Shown here: positions 21,301-30,385 of the stretch, piece by piece
Layout: each line of letters opens with the position of its first letter
How positions within the stretch are numbered: the stretch's first letter is position 1
DNA from: Staphylococcus sp. M0911
Lineage (GTDB): Bacteria > Bacillota > Bacilli > Staphylococcales > Staphylococcaceae
Assembly (NCBI RefSeq): GCF_003491325.1
Contig: NZ_CP022881.1
Coordinates: 1,054,001 to 1,118,000, forward strand
Length of the DNA stretch: 64,000 nt
Direction: 5' to 3'
Position numbers and translations under genes: made by a program
The notes under the pieces: generated by a model
Told to the model about the DNA's origin: nothing
What the model saw: only the letters and a program-made list of their open reading frames with translations
Database searches by the model: none

Positions 21301-22227
21301 ACTGGTTCAGGTAAATCTGTATGTATTAATAGTATCTTGATGTCCTTACTGTATAAAAATCACCCAGAAGAATTGAGACTATTATTAATTGATCCCAAAA
21401 TGGTGGAATTAGCACCGTATAATGATTTACCTCATCTAGTATCACCCGTTATTACAGATGTTAAAGCTGCCACTCAAAGTTTAAAATGGGCAGTTGAAGA
21501 AATGGAACGCAGATATAAATTATTTGCGCAATATCATGTGAGAAATATTACTGCATTTAATAAAAAAGCATCTTATGAACAAAGAATGCCTAAAATTGTT
21601 ATTGTAATAGATGAATTAGCCGACTTAATGATGATGGCACCACAAGAAGTTGAACAATCCATAGCACGAATTGCTCAGAAAGCACGTGCATGTGGTATTC
21701 ACATGTTAGTAGCCACTCAACGTCCATCAGTAAATGTCATTACAGGATTAATAAAAGCTAATATTCCAACTAGAATTGCATTTATGGTATCATCTAGTGT
21801 AGATTCTAGAACTATACTTGATAGCGGTGGTGCAGAACGTCTATTAGGATATGGTGACATGCTATATCTAGGAGGCGGTATGAATAAACCAATCCGTGTT
21901 CAAGGTACATTTGTCTCAGATGAAGAAATAGATGACGTTGTAGATTTCATTAAACAACAACGTGAACCAGAGTATTTATTTGAAGAAAAGGAATTATTAA
22001 AGAAAACACAAACTCAAGCACAGGACGATCTATTTGATGATGTGTGTGAGTTCATGATTAATGAAGGACATATATCTACTTCATTAGTACAAAGACATTT
22101 CCAAATTGGGTATAATAGAGCAGCGAGAATCATAGATCAGTTAGAACAATTGGGATATATCTCTGGAGCTAACGGTTCTAAACCTAGAGATGTTTATATT
22201 ACTGAGGCGGATTTAAATCAAGATTAA
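18379..22227 (+). CDS. ftsK: DNA translocase FtsK (SftA type)
   Basis: A 1282-residue septal DNA pump that clears chromosomes from the closing division plane. Residues 1 to about 810 are low complexity, rich in Ser, Asn, Asp, His and Gln, with no membrane helices, as in B. subtilis SftA (YtpS). The motor follows: Walker A G-A-T-G-S-G-K-S at 973-980, Walker B with D-E at 1078-1079, and a C-terminal winged-helix gamma domain from about 1213 that would read orienting DNA motifs. AAGGAAGGTAG precedes the ATG. It ends 21 bases before murC, as in B. subtilis. Staphylococci also carry a separate SpoIIIE. Confidence 0.93.
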   Translation: MSWFDKLFGEDNDSNEDILRNKNKRRQANQSNDTNHDSLLPQNNDIYHRPKGKFRFPMEGFESGNAESENTTTQDVYQSNVNHDIEEFRTQDNKRHRRRRNHGNDDGIADSSYQSKGYQSRKKKDSNPYTTTSTHRQISPTSLGSSSTNNHKTSSNTQPRMKLQSERFKSNYKTQSEYTYHKSDFRASEVPSAIFGTKQRRPIENGVIPPKDGEKSSAHVTEDNRSDSDKLNSNSREVSSGYKTQSQPEKQKSQEINHNTFNNDLSTDDENVKTTTTPNHSKKDNTININNIYASQIVEEIRRERERKVLQKRRFKKALQEKRQQNQESNEDSIQKAIDEMYAKQAQQYVGDSSLDIDDQEEFKDSTENINSDVDKNVSNDATELDIDNQEKSEHHYNYEEIDLSDITQRHEVNHDDVTVSDAVNHDSDIENDSAQGRDEYALTDSTVEDGKVNQEFESNTQNFDSGYRDFETNDNTSKSLNNVDDADYREIDESIPSSNHVTSEPMSSSQELSESQQKPNEQQWQQRSGHNAVTQSVDHETEYAKKRKRQSDIKSETSSEPDSASENQSDSTENNDETSNDNTSMSSTKPMDMVSSSEHQYESMSPSDDGSHLDSLSHHSTSESIQCSTKEQVESNSENTSSSDKQSNSLQAQQSRSPKKRVTGGKPFNVVMTPSDKKRMMDKNKGKRVNVPELTPEDKKQATHSSEDTKSTSLSHHTSTSEPFSNQEASHSSESVQTSHSTPITHSESEDTVTTETSHSDENHSVINKQNSLSHANDSEFTNNHQDNSQIEMNEHHKKQTPNHSEETEVQKPTIRKGPNIKLPSFDLLEEPEPHEVNEEWIDDKKQELNDALYYFNVPAEVQNVTEGPSVTRFELSVEKGVKVSRITALQDDIKMALAAKDIRIEAPIPGTSLVGIEVPNQNPAKVNLRSIVDSEQFKNAESKLTVAMGYRINNEPLLMDIAKTPHALIAGATGSGKSVCINSILMSLLYKNHPEELRLLLIDPKMVELAPYNDLPHLVSPVITDVKAATQSLKWAVEEMERRYKLFAQYHVRNITAFNKKASYEQRMPKIVIVIDELADLMMMAPQEVEQSIARIAQKARACGIHMLVATQRPSVNVITGLIKANIPTRIAFMVSSSVDSRTILDSGGAERLLGYGDMLYLGGGMNKPIRVQGTFVSDEEIDDVVDFIKQQREPEYLFEEKELLKKTQTQAQDDLFDDVCEFMINEGHISTSLVQRHFQIGYNRAARIIDQLEQLGYISGANGSKPRDVYITEADLNQD

Positions 22228-22248
22228 AATTTAGTAAGGAGTTTTATA

Positions 22249-23562
22249 ATGACACACTATCATTTTGTCGGTATTAAGGGTTCCGGCATGAGTTCATTAG
22301 CACAAATTATGCATGATCTTGGACATGAGGTGCAAGGCTCAGATATTGAAACTTATGTATTCACTGAAGTTGCTCTAAGAAACAAAGGCATAACAATTCT
22401 ACCGTTCGATGCGAATAATATAAAAGAAGACATGGTGATTATTCAAGGAAATGCTTTTCCTGATAGTCATGAAGAAATTGTTAAAGCACATCAACTTAAA
22501 TTAGATGTGATTAGATACCATGATTTTCTTGGACATGTAATTAATCAATACACATCTGTCGCTGTTACAGGTGCACATGGTAAAACATCTACAACTGGTT
22601 TACTATCACATGTTATGAATGGTGATAAAAAGACATCATTCTTAATTGGTGATGGTACTGGAATGGGATTGCCTGGTAGTGATTATTTTGCATTTGAAGC
22701 ATGTGAATATCGTAGACATTTTTTAAGTTATGATCCTGACTATGCAATTATGACGAATATTGATTTCGACCACCCAGATTACTTCAAAGATGTTGATGAT
22801 GTATTTGATGCATTCCAAGAAATGGCTCATAATGTTAAAAAAGCAATTATTGCATGGGGTGACGATGAACACCTTAGAAAATTAGAAGCAGATGTGCCTA
22901 TTTATTATTATGGATTTAATGAAACAGACGATGTATATGCTAAAAATATTCAAATTACAGAACAAGGTTCTCAATTTGACGTTTACATCAATGGTGAATT
23001 CTATGGTCAATTCCTATCACCACAATATGGTGACCATAACATCTTAAATACATTAGCGGTTGTTACGATTAGTTATCTTGAAAAAATGAATGTTGATAAT
23101 ATTAAAGAGGCATTAGAAACATTTGGTGGTGTAAAACGTCGTTTTAATGAAACAAAAGTATCAAATCAAGTATTAGTAGACGATTATGCTCACCATCCAA
23201 GAGAAATTAATGCTACAATTGAAACAGCTCGAAAAAAATATCCACAAAAAGAAGTTATTGCAGTATTCCAACCACATACATTTTCTAGAACTCAAGCATT
23301 TTTAGAAGAATTTGCAACGAGTTTAAGTGCAGCTGATCATGTTTTCTTATGTGAAATTTTTGGATCTATAAGAGAAAATACTGGTGAATTAACAATACAA
23401 GATTTAATTAACCGTATTGATGGTTCAGCATTAATTGATGAAAGTGGTATTGATGTATTAGAAAAATTTGAAAATGCAGTTATCTTATTTATGGGCGCTG
23501 GTGACATTCAAAAAATGCAAAAAGCGTATTTAAATAAAATTGGTGTAAAAAAAGATTTCTAA
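22249..23562 (+). CDS. murC: UDP-N-acetylmuramate--L-alanine ligase
   Basis: A 437-residue Mur ligase adding L-Ala to UDP-MurNAc, the first amino acid of the peptidoglycan stem. The N-terminal Rossmann loop is G-I-K-G-S-G-M-S, the ATP loop G-A-H-G-K-T-S-T-T is at about 108-116, and later D-D-Y-A-H-H-P is the Mur ligase C-domain signature. AAGGAG precedes the ATG. Normal length. Confidence 0.97.
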   Translation: MTHYHFVGIKGSGMSSLAQIMHDLGHEVQGSDIETYVFTEVALRNKGITILPFDANNIKEDMVIIQGNAFPDSHEEIVKAHQLKLDVIRYHDFLGHVINQYTSVAVTGAHGKTSTTGLLSHVMNGDKKTSFLIGDGTGMGLPGSDYFAFEACEYRRHFLSYDPDYAIMTNIDFDHPDYFKDVDDVFDAFQEMAHNVKKAIIAWGDDEHLRKLEADVPIYYYGFNETDDVYAKNIQITEQGSQFDVYINGEFYGQFLSPQYGDHNILNTLAVVTISYLEKMNVDNIKEALETFGGVKRRFNETKVSNQVLVDDYAHHPREINATIETARKKYPQKEVIAVFQPHTFSRTQAFLEEFATSLSAADHVFLCEIFGSIRENTGELTIQDLINRIDGSALIDESGIDVLEKFENAVILFMGAGDIQKMQKAYLNKIGVKKDF

Positions 23563-23636
23563 TATGTTTATAATGATTTCTCAAGGGTATTAAATATTAA
23601 TGAATTTTATAATTAGGTATTTAGGAGGCGTTTTTA

Positions 23637-24128
23637 ATGGATTGGATTTTACCAATTGCCGGAATTATCGCTGCGATAGCGTTCTTAATTTTATGTATCG
23701 GTATCGTTGTAGTGTTAATTTCTGTTAAGAAAAATTTAGATCACGTGGCTAAAACACTAGATGGTGTTGAAGGTCAAGTACAAGGTATTACAAGAGAATC
23801 TACGGACTTACTTCACAAAGTAAACCGTTTAACTGAAGACATTCAAGGTAAAGTTGATCGTTTGAATTCTGTAGTTGATGCTGTTAAAGGTATCGGTGAC
23901 TCAGTTCAAACATTAAACGGTTCAGTTGACCGTGTAACTAACTCAATTACGCACAATGTTTCTCAAAACGAAGATAAAATTTCTCAAGTAGTACAATGGT
24001 CAAATGTAGCAATGGAAATTGCTGACAAATGGCAAAATAGACACTACCGTCGAGGAAGTGCAAATTACAAAGCAAACACAGTAGCAAATGATACAGATCA
24101 TAGTTACACTACTCGTGTTGATAAATAA
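23637..24128 (+). CDS. DUF948 membrane-anchored protein, YtxG-like
   Basis: A 163-residue protein with one N-terminal membrane helix (residues about 4-28) and a long amphipathic coiled-coil region with evenly spaced V-x-x-L heptads, matching DUF948/YtxG. AGGAGG lies 9 bases before the ATG. It precedes the YtxH-like gene, as in the B. subtilis ytxGHJ stress operon. Function unknown; envelope stress role inferred. Confidence 0.82.
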   Translation: MDWILPIAGIIAAIAFLILCIGIVVVLISVKKNLDHVAKTLDGVEGQVQGITRESTDLLHKVNRLTEDIQGKVDRLNSVVDAVKGIGDSVQTLNGSVDRVTNSITHNVSQNEDKISQVVQWSNVAMEIADKWQNRHYRRGSANYKANTVANDTDHSYTTRVDK

Positions 24129-24144
24129 TTAATAAGAATGAACT

Positions 24145-24185
24145 AAATGCACTTAAATGAGGTTGTTACTTGTTTAAGTGCATTT
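24145..24185 (+). other. Intercistronic stem-loop without T tract
   Basis: Perfect 13-bp stem 24145-24157 with 24173-24185 and a 15-base loop, between the YtxG and YtxH genes. GTTATA rather than a T run follows, so processing, mRNA stabilisation or weak attenuation is more likely than full termination. Confidence 0.6.
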
Positions 24186-24205
24186 GTTATAGGGAGGAAT
24201 AAATC

Positions 24206-25660
24206 ATGGAACACTATAATCGTGATGATTTTGAAAGAAATAATACTGGAAATGATTTATACAGCCGACATACTCGTATAAATGATCAAACACCACAACG
24301 TAAAGATTTCGTAGTTAGCTTTATTACAGGAGCAATTGTAGGGTCTGCTTTAGGTTTATACTATAAGATGAAAGTCTTTGAAAAAGCAGATCAAGCTATT
24401 GCAAAAGAAAAAGAATTACGTGAAAAAGCGTTAAATTATAAATCACAAGCTGAACATCATATTGAAACTGTTAAAACACGAGTAGAAAACTTTAGAAATA
24501 AATCTAATAATGGTGTTACTTCTGATGAATTATCTGCTCAAAAAGTAGCGATTCAAAGAGAAGTAAGTGATAATAATCTAGCAGACCAATCTCCAGAAGC
24601 GAGAGAGATTCAAGAAGCAAAATTAGAAGCTGATGCTCATTCTAAAGTTGGTGCGAGTGCGACTGAATTAGCAGCACAACAAAATGCAATCAAATCTGAA
24701 ACAAATCATGACCAATTAGCAGATCAATCACCACAAGCGCGTGAAATTCAAGATGCAAAAGTTGAAGCTAAGCGTAATGATCAACAAACTGCAACACCTT
24801 CATCAAAGGAACTTGCAGCACAACAGAATGCGATTCAAGCAGAATCGAATCATGACACATTAGCAGATCAATCACCACAAGCAAGAGAAATCCAAGAAGC
24901 AAAAGCAGATGCAAAAAGTAAGCAAGCAGATTCTAATATTGATAACAATAAGCATGTATCTGACAAAGAAATTGCTATGGCACAATCTGCTATTAAAGAA
25001 GAATCATCGTTATCAGATCCATCTCAAACTAAAGATAAAGCAGCTCAAACATCTAGTGCTGATAAATTAGCTAGTGCAGCTCACACAAAGAAACAAAAAA
25101 TGAACAATGATTCACAAGTATTAGCAGATACTAGCGATTTAACTAAAGAACAAGACGTAGCTAAAAGCAACAAACAAACTACACCAAACTTATTAAATCA
25201 ATCAAATCATAATGCGTCAAAAGCAAATGATGGTTCATTCGCTAATAGATTAGCTACAGCAGCCAAAGAAAAACAAGCGAAGTTAACTAAAGGTTCTAAA
25301 GAATCACAATTAACAAATTCTCTATTAGCAGAGGCACCTATTGCAAAATCTAAAATGACAAAAGTGCCTAACTTAGTGACTAAATCTTCAACGAATGAAA
25401 CAAAAGGTAATAATGTTAGTCAAACAACTAATCAACAACCTTCAAAAAAACAAAATAAAGCACAATTTGACAAAGGTGTCGTAACACGTCAAAATAATCA
25501 ATCAACTAAATCAAATAACAAAACTAAGACCCAAACAAAATCGTCTAAACAATCAACAAAAACACCTAGTCAAAATAAAAACCAAAAGCAACAAGGTAAA
25601 AAACAACAAAAAGTAGAAAAAACGACTAGCAAAATTGAAAAACGTACCTTCAATGACTAA
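24206..25660 (+). CDS. YtxH-like membrane-anchored repeat protein with cationic tail
   Basis: A 484-residue protein. A membrane helix is at about 35-53 (F-V-V-S-F-I-T-G-A-I-V-G), then a short coiled coil. From about 107 come three clear repeats of roughly 45 residues around the core L-A-D-Q-S-P-x-A-R-E-I-Q, with a fourth degraded one. The last 130 residues are Lys/Gln/Asn/Thr-rich, very basic and probably disordered, a plausible nucleic-acid- or teichoic-acid-contacting tail. AGGGAGGAA precedes the ATG. Only the N-terminus resembles YtxH; function unknown. Confidence 0.72.
   Translation: MEHYNRDDFERNNTGNDLYSRHTRINDQTPQRKDFVVSFITGAIVGSALGLYYKMKVFEKADQAIAKEKELREKALNYKSQAEHHIETVKTRVENFRNKSNNGVTSDELSAQKVAIQREVSDNNLADQSPEAREIQEAKLEADAHSKVGASATELAAQQNAIKSETNHDQLADQSPQAREIQDAKVEAKRNDQQTATPSSKELAAQQNAIQAESNHDTLADQSPQAREIQEAKADAKSKQADSNIDNNKHVSDKEIAMAQSAIKEESSLSDPSQTKDKAAQTSSADKLASAAHTKKQKMNNDSQVLADTSDLTKEQDVAKSNKQTTPNLLNQSNHNASKANDGSFANRLATAAKEKQAKLTKGSKESQLTNSLLAEAPIAKSKMTKVPNLVTKSSTNETKGNNVSQTTNQQPSKKQNKAQFDKGVVTRQNNQSTKSNNKTKTQTKSSKQSTKTPSQNKNQKQQGKKQQKVEKTTSKIEKRTFND
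24524..24925 (+). repeat. Three in-gene repeats (L-A-D-Q-S-P-x-A-R-E-I-Q)
   Basis: Units of about 130-140 bases within the YtxH-like gene. Copies two and three are closest (E-L-A-A-Q-Q-N-A-I followed by N-H-D-x-L-A-D-Q-S-P-Q-A-R-E-I-Q). A fourth, decayed copy may extend to about 25040. Confidence 0.75.
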
Positions 25661-25756
25661 TTGGTTTGTATTTAATATCAGTTAATATTATGATATGAAT
25701 ATAAGCACTCATTGATTAGTATTTGATTTTTAAAGTGAAATTAAATGTATCATTTT

Positions 25757-25815
25757 AGAGTGGGACCCATCATTTATTCAATATCAGGATAGATGACGTT
25801 CTGCTCTTTTTATTT
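25757..25815 (+). terminator. Imperfect GAGTGGGAC-type terminator
   Basis: AGAGTGGGAC at 25757-25766 pairs imperfectly with GTTCTGCTCT near 25798-25807, followed by TTTTATTTT. It probably ends the murC/ytxGH operon. Confidence 0.5.
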
Positions 25816-25874
25816 TAGAAAAATTAAAGTCACATCGCTTTAGAATATTAGTATATTTTTAGAAAATTTAATCA

Positions 25875-25920
25875 ATTCTAACAATTAGAGCTTGAACTAT
25901 AAAATGTTAATTGTTAGAAT
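25875..25920. promoter_or_regulatory. 13-bp inverted repeat upstream of aroA
   Basis: ATTCTAACAATTA (25875-25887) is the exact reverse complement of 25908-25920, with 20 bases between. It sits about 80 bases before the aroA start and is not followed by a T tract, so it is an operator or leader structure rather than a terminator. No known motif is recognised. Confidence 0.5.
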
Positions 25921-25998
25921 GATTCGTAAATACATTTAATTTATCGCTTTAAAGTGATACATATAAATGTGCAACTATTAGATAGAGGTGAAGTAGCT

Positions 25999-27090
25999 AT
26001 GAGTAATAAATTAGAAACGTACAGACAAGAAATTGTTTCCCTTAACGATCAAATTTTAGAATTGCTATCCCGTCGAGGCGAATTAGCACAAAAAATTGGT
26101 GAAGAAAAAATCAAGCAAGGAACACGAGTATATGATCCACAACGTGAAAAAGAAATGATTAATGATCTTTTAGATAAAAATAAAGGGCCATTCAACGACA
26201 ATGTCATTAAACAATTATTTAAAGAAATTTTTAAAGCCTCTACAGACTTACAAAAATCAGAAAATGAAAAGCATTTATACGTATCTCGTAAATTAAAACC
26301 TGAAGATACAATTGTTCATTTTGACAATGGTGGCATGTTCGGAGAAGGACATAAATCTTTTGTATTCGGACCATGTTCAGTTGAATCACAAGAGCAAGTA
26401 GATGCTGTAGCAGCAGATTTGCAAGCTAAAGGTGAAAAGTTCATTCGTGGAGGAGCATTTAAACCTCGTACATCACCATACGATTTCCAAGGTTTAGGTG
26501 TTGAAGGACTTAAGATCTTAAAAAATGTTAAAGATAAGTTTAATTTAAATGTCATTAGTGAAATCGTAAATCCAAATGACTTTGAAATTGCTGACGAATA
26601 TCTTGATGTTTTCCAAATTGGTGCACGTAACATGCAAAACTTTGAATTATTAAAAGAAGCTGGTCGTACAAATAAACCAATTCTTTTAAAACGTGGATTA
26701 TCAGCAACGATAGAAGAATTCACATATGCTGCAGAATACATTGCCTCTCAAGGTAATAGAAATATTATTCTGTGTGAACGTGGTATTAGAACATATGAAA
26801 AAGCGACTAGAAATACATTAGATATTTCTGCAGTACCTATTTTAAAACAAGGGACACATTTACCAGTTATGGTTGATGTAACACATAGTACAGGTCGTAA
26901 AGATATTATGTTACCAACAGCAAAAGCAGCATTAGCGGTTGGCGCTGATGGCGTTATGGCTGAGGTGCATCCAGATCCTTCAGTGGCTTTAAGTGATGCA
27001 GGCCAACAAATGGATTTAAATGAATTCAATGAATTCTATAAAGAATTAAAACCTTTAGCTGACTTATATAATGATAAAAAACTAAAATAA
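25999..27090 (+). CDS. aroA: Bifunctional 3-deoxy-7-phosphoheptulonate synthase/chorismate mutase
   Basis: A 363-residue fusion. Residues 1 to about 85 are an AroQ-class chorismate mutase ([13 protein letters not shown] near the start); residues about 95-363 are DAHP synthase with V-F-G-P-C-S-V-E-S and [13 protein letters not shown]. It opens the shikimate pathway; the mutase domain usually gives feedback control by chorismate/prephenate. GAGGTGAA at 25984-25991 selects this ATG. ccpA follows, as in B. subtilis. Confidence 0.95.
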   Translation: MSNKLETYRQEIVSLNDQILELLSRRGELAQKIGEEKIKQGTRVYDPQREKEMINDLLDKNKGPFNDNVIKQLFKEIFKASTDLQKSENEKHLYVSRKLKPEDTIVHFDNGGMFGEGHKSFVFGPCSVESQEQVDAVAADLQAKGEKFIRGGAFKPRTSPYDFQGLGVEGLKILKNVKDKFNLNVISEIVNPNDFEIADEYLDVFQIGARNMQNFELLKEAGRTNKPILLKRGLSATIEEFTYAAEYIASQGNRNIILCERGIRTYEKATRNTLDISAVPILKQGTHLPVMVDVTHSTGRKDIMLPTAKAALAVGADGVMAEVHPDPSVALSDAGQQMDLNEFNEFYKELKPLADLYNDKKLK

Positions 27091-27096
27091 AGCAAA

Positions 27097-27180
27097 AAGA
27101 GGTTGGGATATAGTTTTGCTGTTGGGACGATGTTAATCGGTTTCCCAGAGTAGAAACATTATATCTCAACCTCTTCTTTA
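27097..27180 (+). terminator. Long-stem terminator, GGTTGGGA repeat type
   Basis: A 16-bp stem (27097-27112 with 27160-27175, one G-U) encloses a 47-base loop; TTTATG follows. Base composition resembles the other GGGA-type intergenic hairpins in the window. Confidence 0.75.
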
Positions 27181-27395
27181 TGTATAATATTATTATCATT
27201 ACTATATTAAGTTTTGACAGTGTTTCTAGTCCTTGAAATGACGTAATTCAATAAATGAGTAATGATACTTAAAATCTGACAGAAATGTGAACGTCAAAAC
27301 AAATTTATTTCACTGAATCTCCAAATATGGTAAACTTTGAAAATAATATGAAAACATGATACCAAAGTGTATAAAGCGCTTTCAAGGAGGATGCT
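27181..27395. promoter_or_regulatory. ccpA promoter region
   Basis: The best candidate promoter is TTCACT (27309-27314), 16 bases, then TGGTAAACT with an extended -10 (27328-27336). A lone TTGACA at 27214-27219 has no good -10 partner. Confidence 0.4.
27371..27384 (-). promoter_or_regulatory. cre-like site next to the ccpA ribosome binding site
   Basis: Read on the minus strand, TGAAAGCGCTTTAT matches 12 of 14 positions of the cre consensus (TGNNARCGNWWWCA). It abuts AAGGAGG at 27384-27390. Possible autoregulation of ccpA; not proven. Confidence 0.4.
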
Positions 27396-28385
27396 ATGAC
27401 TGTAACAATATATGATGTAGCTAGAGAAGCTAGAGTGTCGATGGCAACGGTTTCTCGTGTAGTTAACGGAAATCAAAATGTTAAACCAGAAACTAGAAAT
27501 AAGGTAAACGAAGTTATAAAAAAATTAAACTATCGACCTAATGCTGTTGCACGTGGACTAGCAAGTAAACGTACAACAACTGTAGGTGTAATTATCCCAG
27601 ATATTTCTAATGTTTATTATTCTCAACTTGCTCGTGGCTTAGAAGATATTGCAACGATGTACAAATATCATTCTATTATTTCAAATTCTGATAATGATTC
27701 AGAAAAAGAAAAAGAGATATTTAATAACCTTTTAAGTAAACAAGTTGATGGCATTATTTTCTTAGGTGGTACAATTTCAGAGGAAATCAAAGAGCTCATC
27801 AATCAATCTTCAGTTCCAGTTGTTGTATCAGGTACAAATGGTAAAGATGACCATGTTGCATCTGTAAATATTGATTTTGAAAAAGCAGCTGAAGAAGTTA
27901 CGCAACAACTTATAGAACAAGGTGCTAAGTCATTTGCATTAGTAGGTGGCGATTACTCTAAAAAGGCACAAGAAGACGTACTTTCAGGCTTAAATAAAGT
28001 ATTATCTAAAAATCAATTACAATTAGATGATTCACTTCATTTATCAGGAGCTGAAAGCTACAAAGAAGGTATGAAAGTCTTTGATAAAATTAAAGATAAT
28101 CTACCTGATGCCGTTTTATCAATTAGTGATGAACAAGCGATAGGTATTTTACATGGTGCACTAGATGCAGGTATTAAAGTACCTGAAGAATTACAAATTG
28201 TAAGTTTCAATAATACGCGTTTAGTTGAAATGGTTCGACCACAATTATCTAGTGTGATTCAACCATTATATGACATCGGTGCTGTTGGTATGAGATTACT
28301 AACGAAATATATGAACGAAGAAGAAATTGATGAACCAAACGTGATTCTACCACATAGAATTGAATATAGAGGAACAACTAAATAA
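27396..28385 (+). CDS. ccpA: Catabolite control protein A
   Basis: A 329-residue LacI/GalR regulator. The N-terminal helix-turn-helix reads [21 protein letters not shown] and is followed by the hinge and a periplasmic-binding-like core. With HPr-Ser-P it binds cre sites to repress or activate carbon genes; cre candidates near acsA, fhs and ald lie in this window. AAGGAGG precedes the ATG. Confidence 0.97.
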   Translation: MTVTIYDVAREARVSMATVSRVVNGNQNVKPETRNKVNEVIKKLNYRPNAVARGLASKRTTTVGVIIPDISNVYYSQLARGLEDIATMYKYHSIISNSDNDSEKEKEIFNNLLSKQVDGIIFLGGTISEEIKELINQSSVPVVVSGTNGKDDHVASVNIDFEKAAEEVTQQLIEQGAKSFALVGGDYSKKAQEDVLSGLNKVLSKNQLQLDDSLHLSGAESYKEGMKVFDKIKDNLPDAVLSISDEQAIGILHGALDAGIKVPEELQIVSFNNTRLVEMVRPQLSSVIQPLYDIGAVGMRLLTKYMNEEEIDEPNVILPHRIEYRGTTK

Positions 28386-28395
28386 TTAAAAATAG

Positions 28396-28423
28396 AGCAC
28401 ACCGTTTATGCGGTGTGCTTTTA
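28396..28423. terminator. Bidirectional terminator between ccpA and acuC
   Basis: Nine-pair GC-rich stem 28396-28404 with 28411-28419, loop TTTATG, then TTTT; A-rich on the other side. Confidence 0.88.
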
Positions 28424-29581
28424 ATTTGAAAGGTCATACCAACTGGCAACTAATTTTGAAATACGTCTATTTTTTTCTGAAATTTCAGTAGTGCGTGGAA
28501 TATAAGTATAGTCATTTAAACGGTCTTCCCATCTTTTAGGTAATGTAACTGAGCTATAATGCTTCCATTTATTAATCCAGTTTAGAGGTAAATAGCCTTG
28601 TTGAATCGGTTCATTAATTAAACTTAAATATAAATGACTCCATGCGCGTGGAACAACACGCCATAAATTATAACCACCGCCACCAAACATAATTATTCTA
28701 TTTTCTGTATACTTTTCAGCTAATTCTTTAATTATATATGGCAGTTGATATAATGAACTTAACGTACAATTCATGTGTGTTAATGGGTCTCTATAATGGA
28801 TATCCACGCCATTAACACTTAAGATAATATCGGGTTTGAATGCAGCAATAACAGGTTCAACTGTTGATTTGAATGATTCTAGAAATGATTTATCTTCTGT
28901 ATAGGGTTCTAATGGTACATTGACTGTATAACCATATCCTATATCTTCACCACGTTCAGTATAATGACCTGATCCTGGAAATAAAAATTTACCTGTTTCA
29001 TGAATAGAATAAGTTAAAACATCATTACTAGTATAAAAACTCCATTGTGTTCCATCTCCATGGTGTGCATCTGTATCTATTATCATCACACGTTGATTAT
29101 AATGATGAACGAGATATTGAGCTGTAATAGCGACATCGTTATAAATACAAAATCCATTTGCTCGGCCTGCTAAGGCATGGTGTAAGCCGCCGCCTATATG
29201 ACAACCATTGATATAAGTACCATCCATTATTTTAACTGCTAAATTGAGCGCACCACCGACAATTCGTGCACAATGTCGATGCATATGCCTAAATGGTACA
29301 GTATCTTCATTAAATCCATATTTTTTGGCTTCTTCAGCACTTAATATACCATGAGATGCATGTTTGATGGCTTGTATATAATCATATTTATGAATCAAAC
29401 CAATTTCATCATCTGTCGCAATTCTTGGTTCTAAAATATTTTCATTTGTTAAAAATTGTGCATCTAACAACAACTCAGTCGTTAATTTTAAACGCATTTG
29501 ATTGAAAGGATGCTCGTTATTAAATCTATATTTTAAAATATCATCTGAATATACATAACCTGTTCTATTTTTAGTATTCAT
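28421..29581 (-). CDS. acuC: Acetoin utilization/histone deacetylase family protein AcuC
   Basis: A 386-residue class I-type zinc deacetylase. D-T-D-A-H-H-G-D-G-T-Q contains the zinc ligands and active-site His pair. In B. subtilis AcuC deacetylates AcsA and reactivates it. The ATG at 29579-29581 is supported by AAAGGG 8 bases before it; the TTG further upstream overlaps that site. Second gene of acuA-acuC, 21 bases after acuA. Confidence 0.9.
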   Translation of the reverse strand: MNTKNRTGYVYSDDILKYRFNNEHPFNQMRLKLTTELLLDAQFLTNENILEPRIATDDEIGLIHKYDYIQAIKHASHGILSAEEAKKYGFNEDTVPFRHMHRHCARIVGGALNLAVKIMDGTYINGCHIGGGLHHALAGRANGFCIYNDVAITAQYLVHHYNQRVMIIDTDAHHGDGTQWSFYTSNDVLTYSIHETGKFLFPGSGHYTERGEDIGYGYTVNVPLEPYTEDKSFLESFKSTVEPVIAAFKPDIILSVNGVDIHYRDPLTHMNCTLSSLYQLPYIIKELAEKYTENRIIMFGGGGYNLWRVVPRAWSHLYLSLINEPIQQGYLPLNWINKWKHYSSVTLPKRWEDRLNDYTYIPRTTEISEKNRRISKLVASWYDLSN

Positions 29582-29602
29582 AAGCTCATCCCTTTCAAAC
29601 AA

Positions 29603-30235
29603 CTAATAGAAGAAGCGGTTTTGAAATCTAATATCATCAAATGCATGTTGTTGATCCAAAGTAATACGTTTACCAATTCTTGCCATTAAACAATTAGCGG
29701 GGTGACTGGTAATTTCAGGATCATCAGTAGCAAACACTTCTAGACCACCTTTTTGCATTAACTTCTGCATGAGTCGTTTATATTCGAATACGTCTAATTG
29801 TGCATATTTCAAATCCCAATGCCAATAATATTCAGTAGTAAGTACAATAAAATCTTCAAACTCGTCTCCAGAGAGACTAAGTTGTATTAATCGACCACCT
29901 AGATGTAGGTGTCGATAACTTTTACTTAATTCGATTGCACCGAGTTCTAATAAATAGGGGAGATGCCCAGTAGACCATCTTTCGAGCTCATCTGGATAAT
30001 GATAGGTAACGTAACCAATAATATGTTGCTCTAGTCGTATTACATATACTCTACCTTCTGATAATGTAGTAATTTCTAACAATGCATCGTATTGTTCTTT
30101 AGAAGATCGAAAAGCATTAAGACCTTCGTCGAAAGTAAGCGTTTTCAAAAAAGAGTGTGAAACAGGGCCTTCGATTTTGTATTTAACATCGTCAATTTCG
30201 ATATTGTCTGTAACATAAGTTTTAATATGTTTCAT
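29603..30235 (-). CDS. acuA: Protein acetyltransferase AcuA
   Basis: A 210-residue GNAT-family enzyme; the core includes L-E-L-G-A-I-E-L-S-K-S-Y-R and the pyrophosphate loop H-L-G-G-R-L. In B. subtilis it acetylates the active-site lysine of AcsA to shut the synthetase off. GAGGATGTG precedes the ATG. First gene of acuAC, divergent from its target acsA. Confidence 0.9.
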   Translation of the reverse strand: MKHIKTYVTDNIEIDDVKYKIEGPVSHSFLKTLTFDEGLNAFRSSKEQYDALLEITTLSEGRVYVIRLEQHIIGYVTYHYPDELERWSTGHLPYLLELGAIELSKSYRHLHLGGRLIQLSLSGDEFEDFIVLTTEYYWHWDLKYAQLDVFEYKRLMQKLMQKGGLEVFATDDPEITSHPANCLMARIGKRITLDQQHAFDDIRFQNRFFY

Positions 30236-30276
30236 TTTTTCACATCCTCATCAAATAGCCTCAAAACCTTACTGTT

Positions 30277-30305
30277 ATTATACTTATTTTCTTGTAATAT
30301 AACAA
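30277..30305 (-). promoter_or_regulatory. acuA promoter
   Basis: On the minus strand TTGTTA (30300-30305), 17 bases, then TATAAT (30277-30282). Confidence 0.75.
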
Positions 30306-30332
30306 AAATATTGTGATTAATAAATAAATGTT

Positions 30333-30361
30333 TTGAATAATGTGACAATTATATGTATAAT
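30333..30361 (+). promoter_or_regulatory. acsA promoter
   Basis: TTGAAT (30333-30338), 17 bases, then TATAAT (30356-30361); transcription should start near 30368. Confidence 0.8.
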
Positions 30362-30369
30362 TCATTTTA

Positions 30370-30385
30370 AAGAAAGCGATTACAT
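30370..30385 (+). promoter_or_regulatory. cre site downstream of the acsA promoter
   Basis: AAGAAAGCGATTACAT fits the consensus WTGNNARCGNWWWCAW at 15 of 16 positions. It lies right at the predicted start of transcription, the layout of a CcpA-repressed promoter; B. subtilis acsA is CcpA-repressed. Confidence 0.75.

Larger units (their letters stand above)
25661..25998. other. Intergenic region before aroA
   Basis: A 338-base gap. It holds a decayed terminator of the GAGTGGGAC repeat type (about 25757-25815, AGAG...CTCT stem then a T run) and a separate 13-bp perfect inverted repeat at 25875-25887/25908-25920. No ORF stands out. Confidence 0.6.

Noticed and set aside
27214..27219. TTGACA as the ccpA -35
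   Set aside because: No -10-like hexamer at 16-18 bases.
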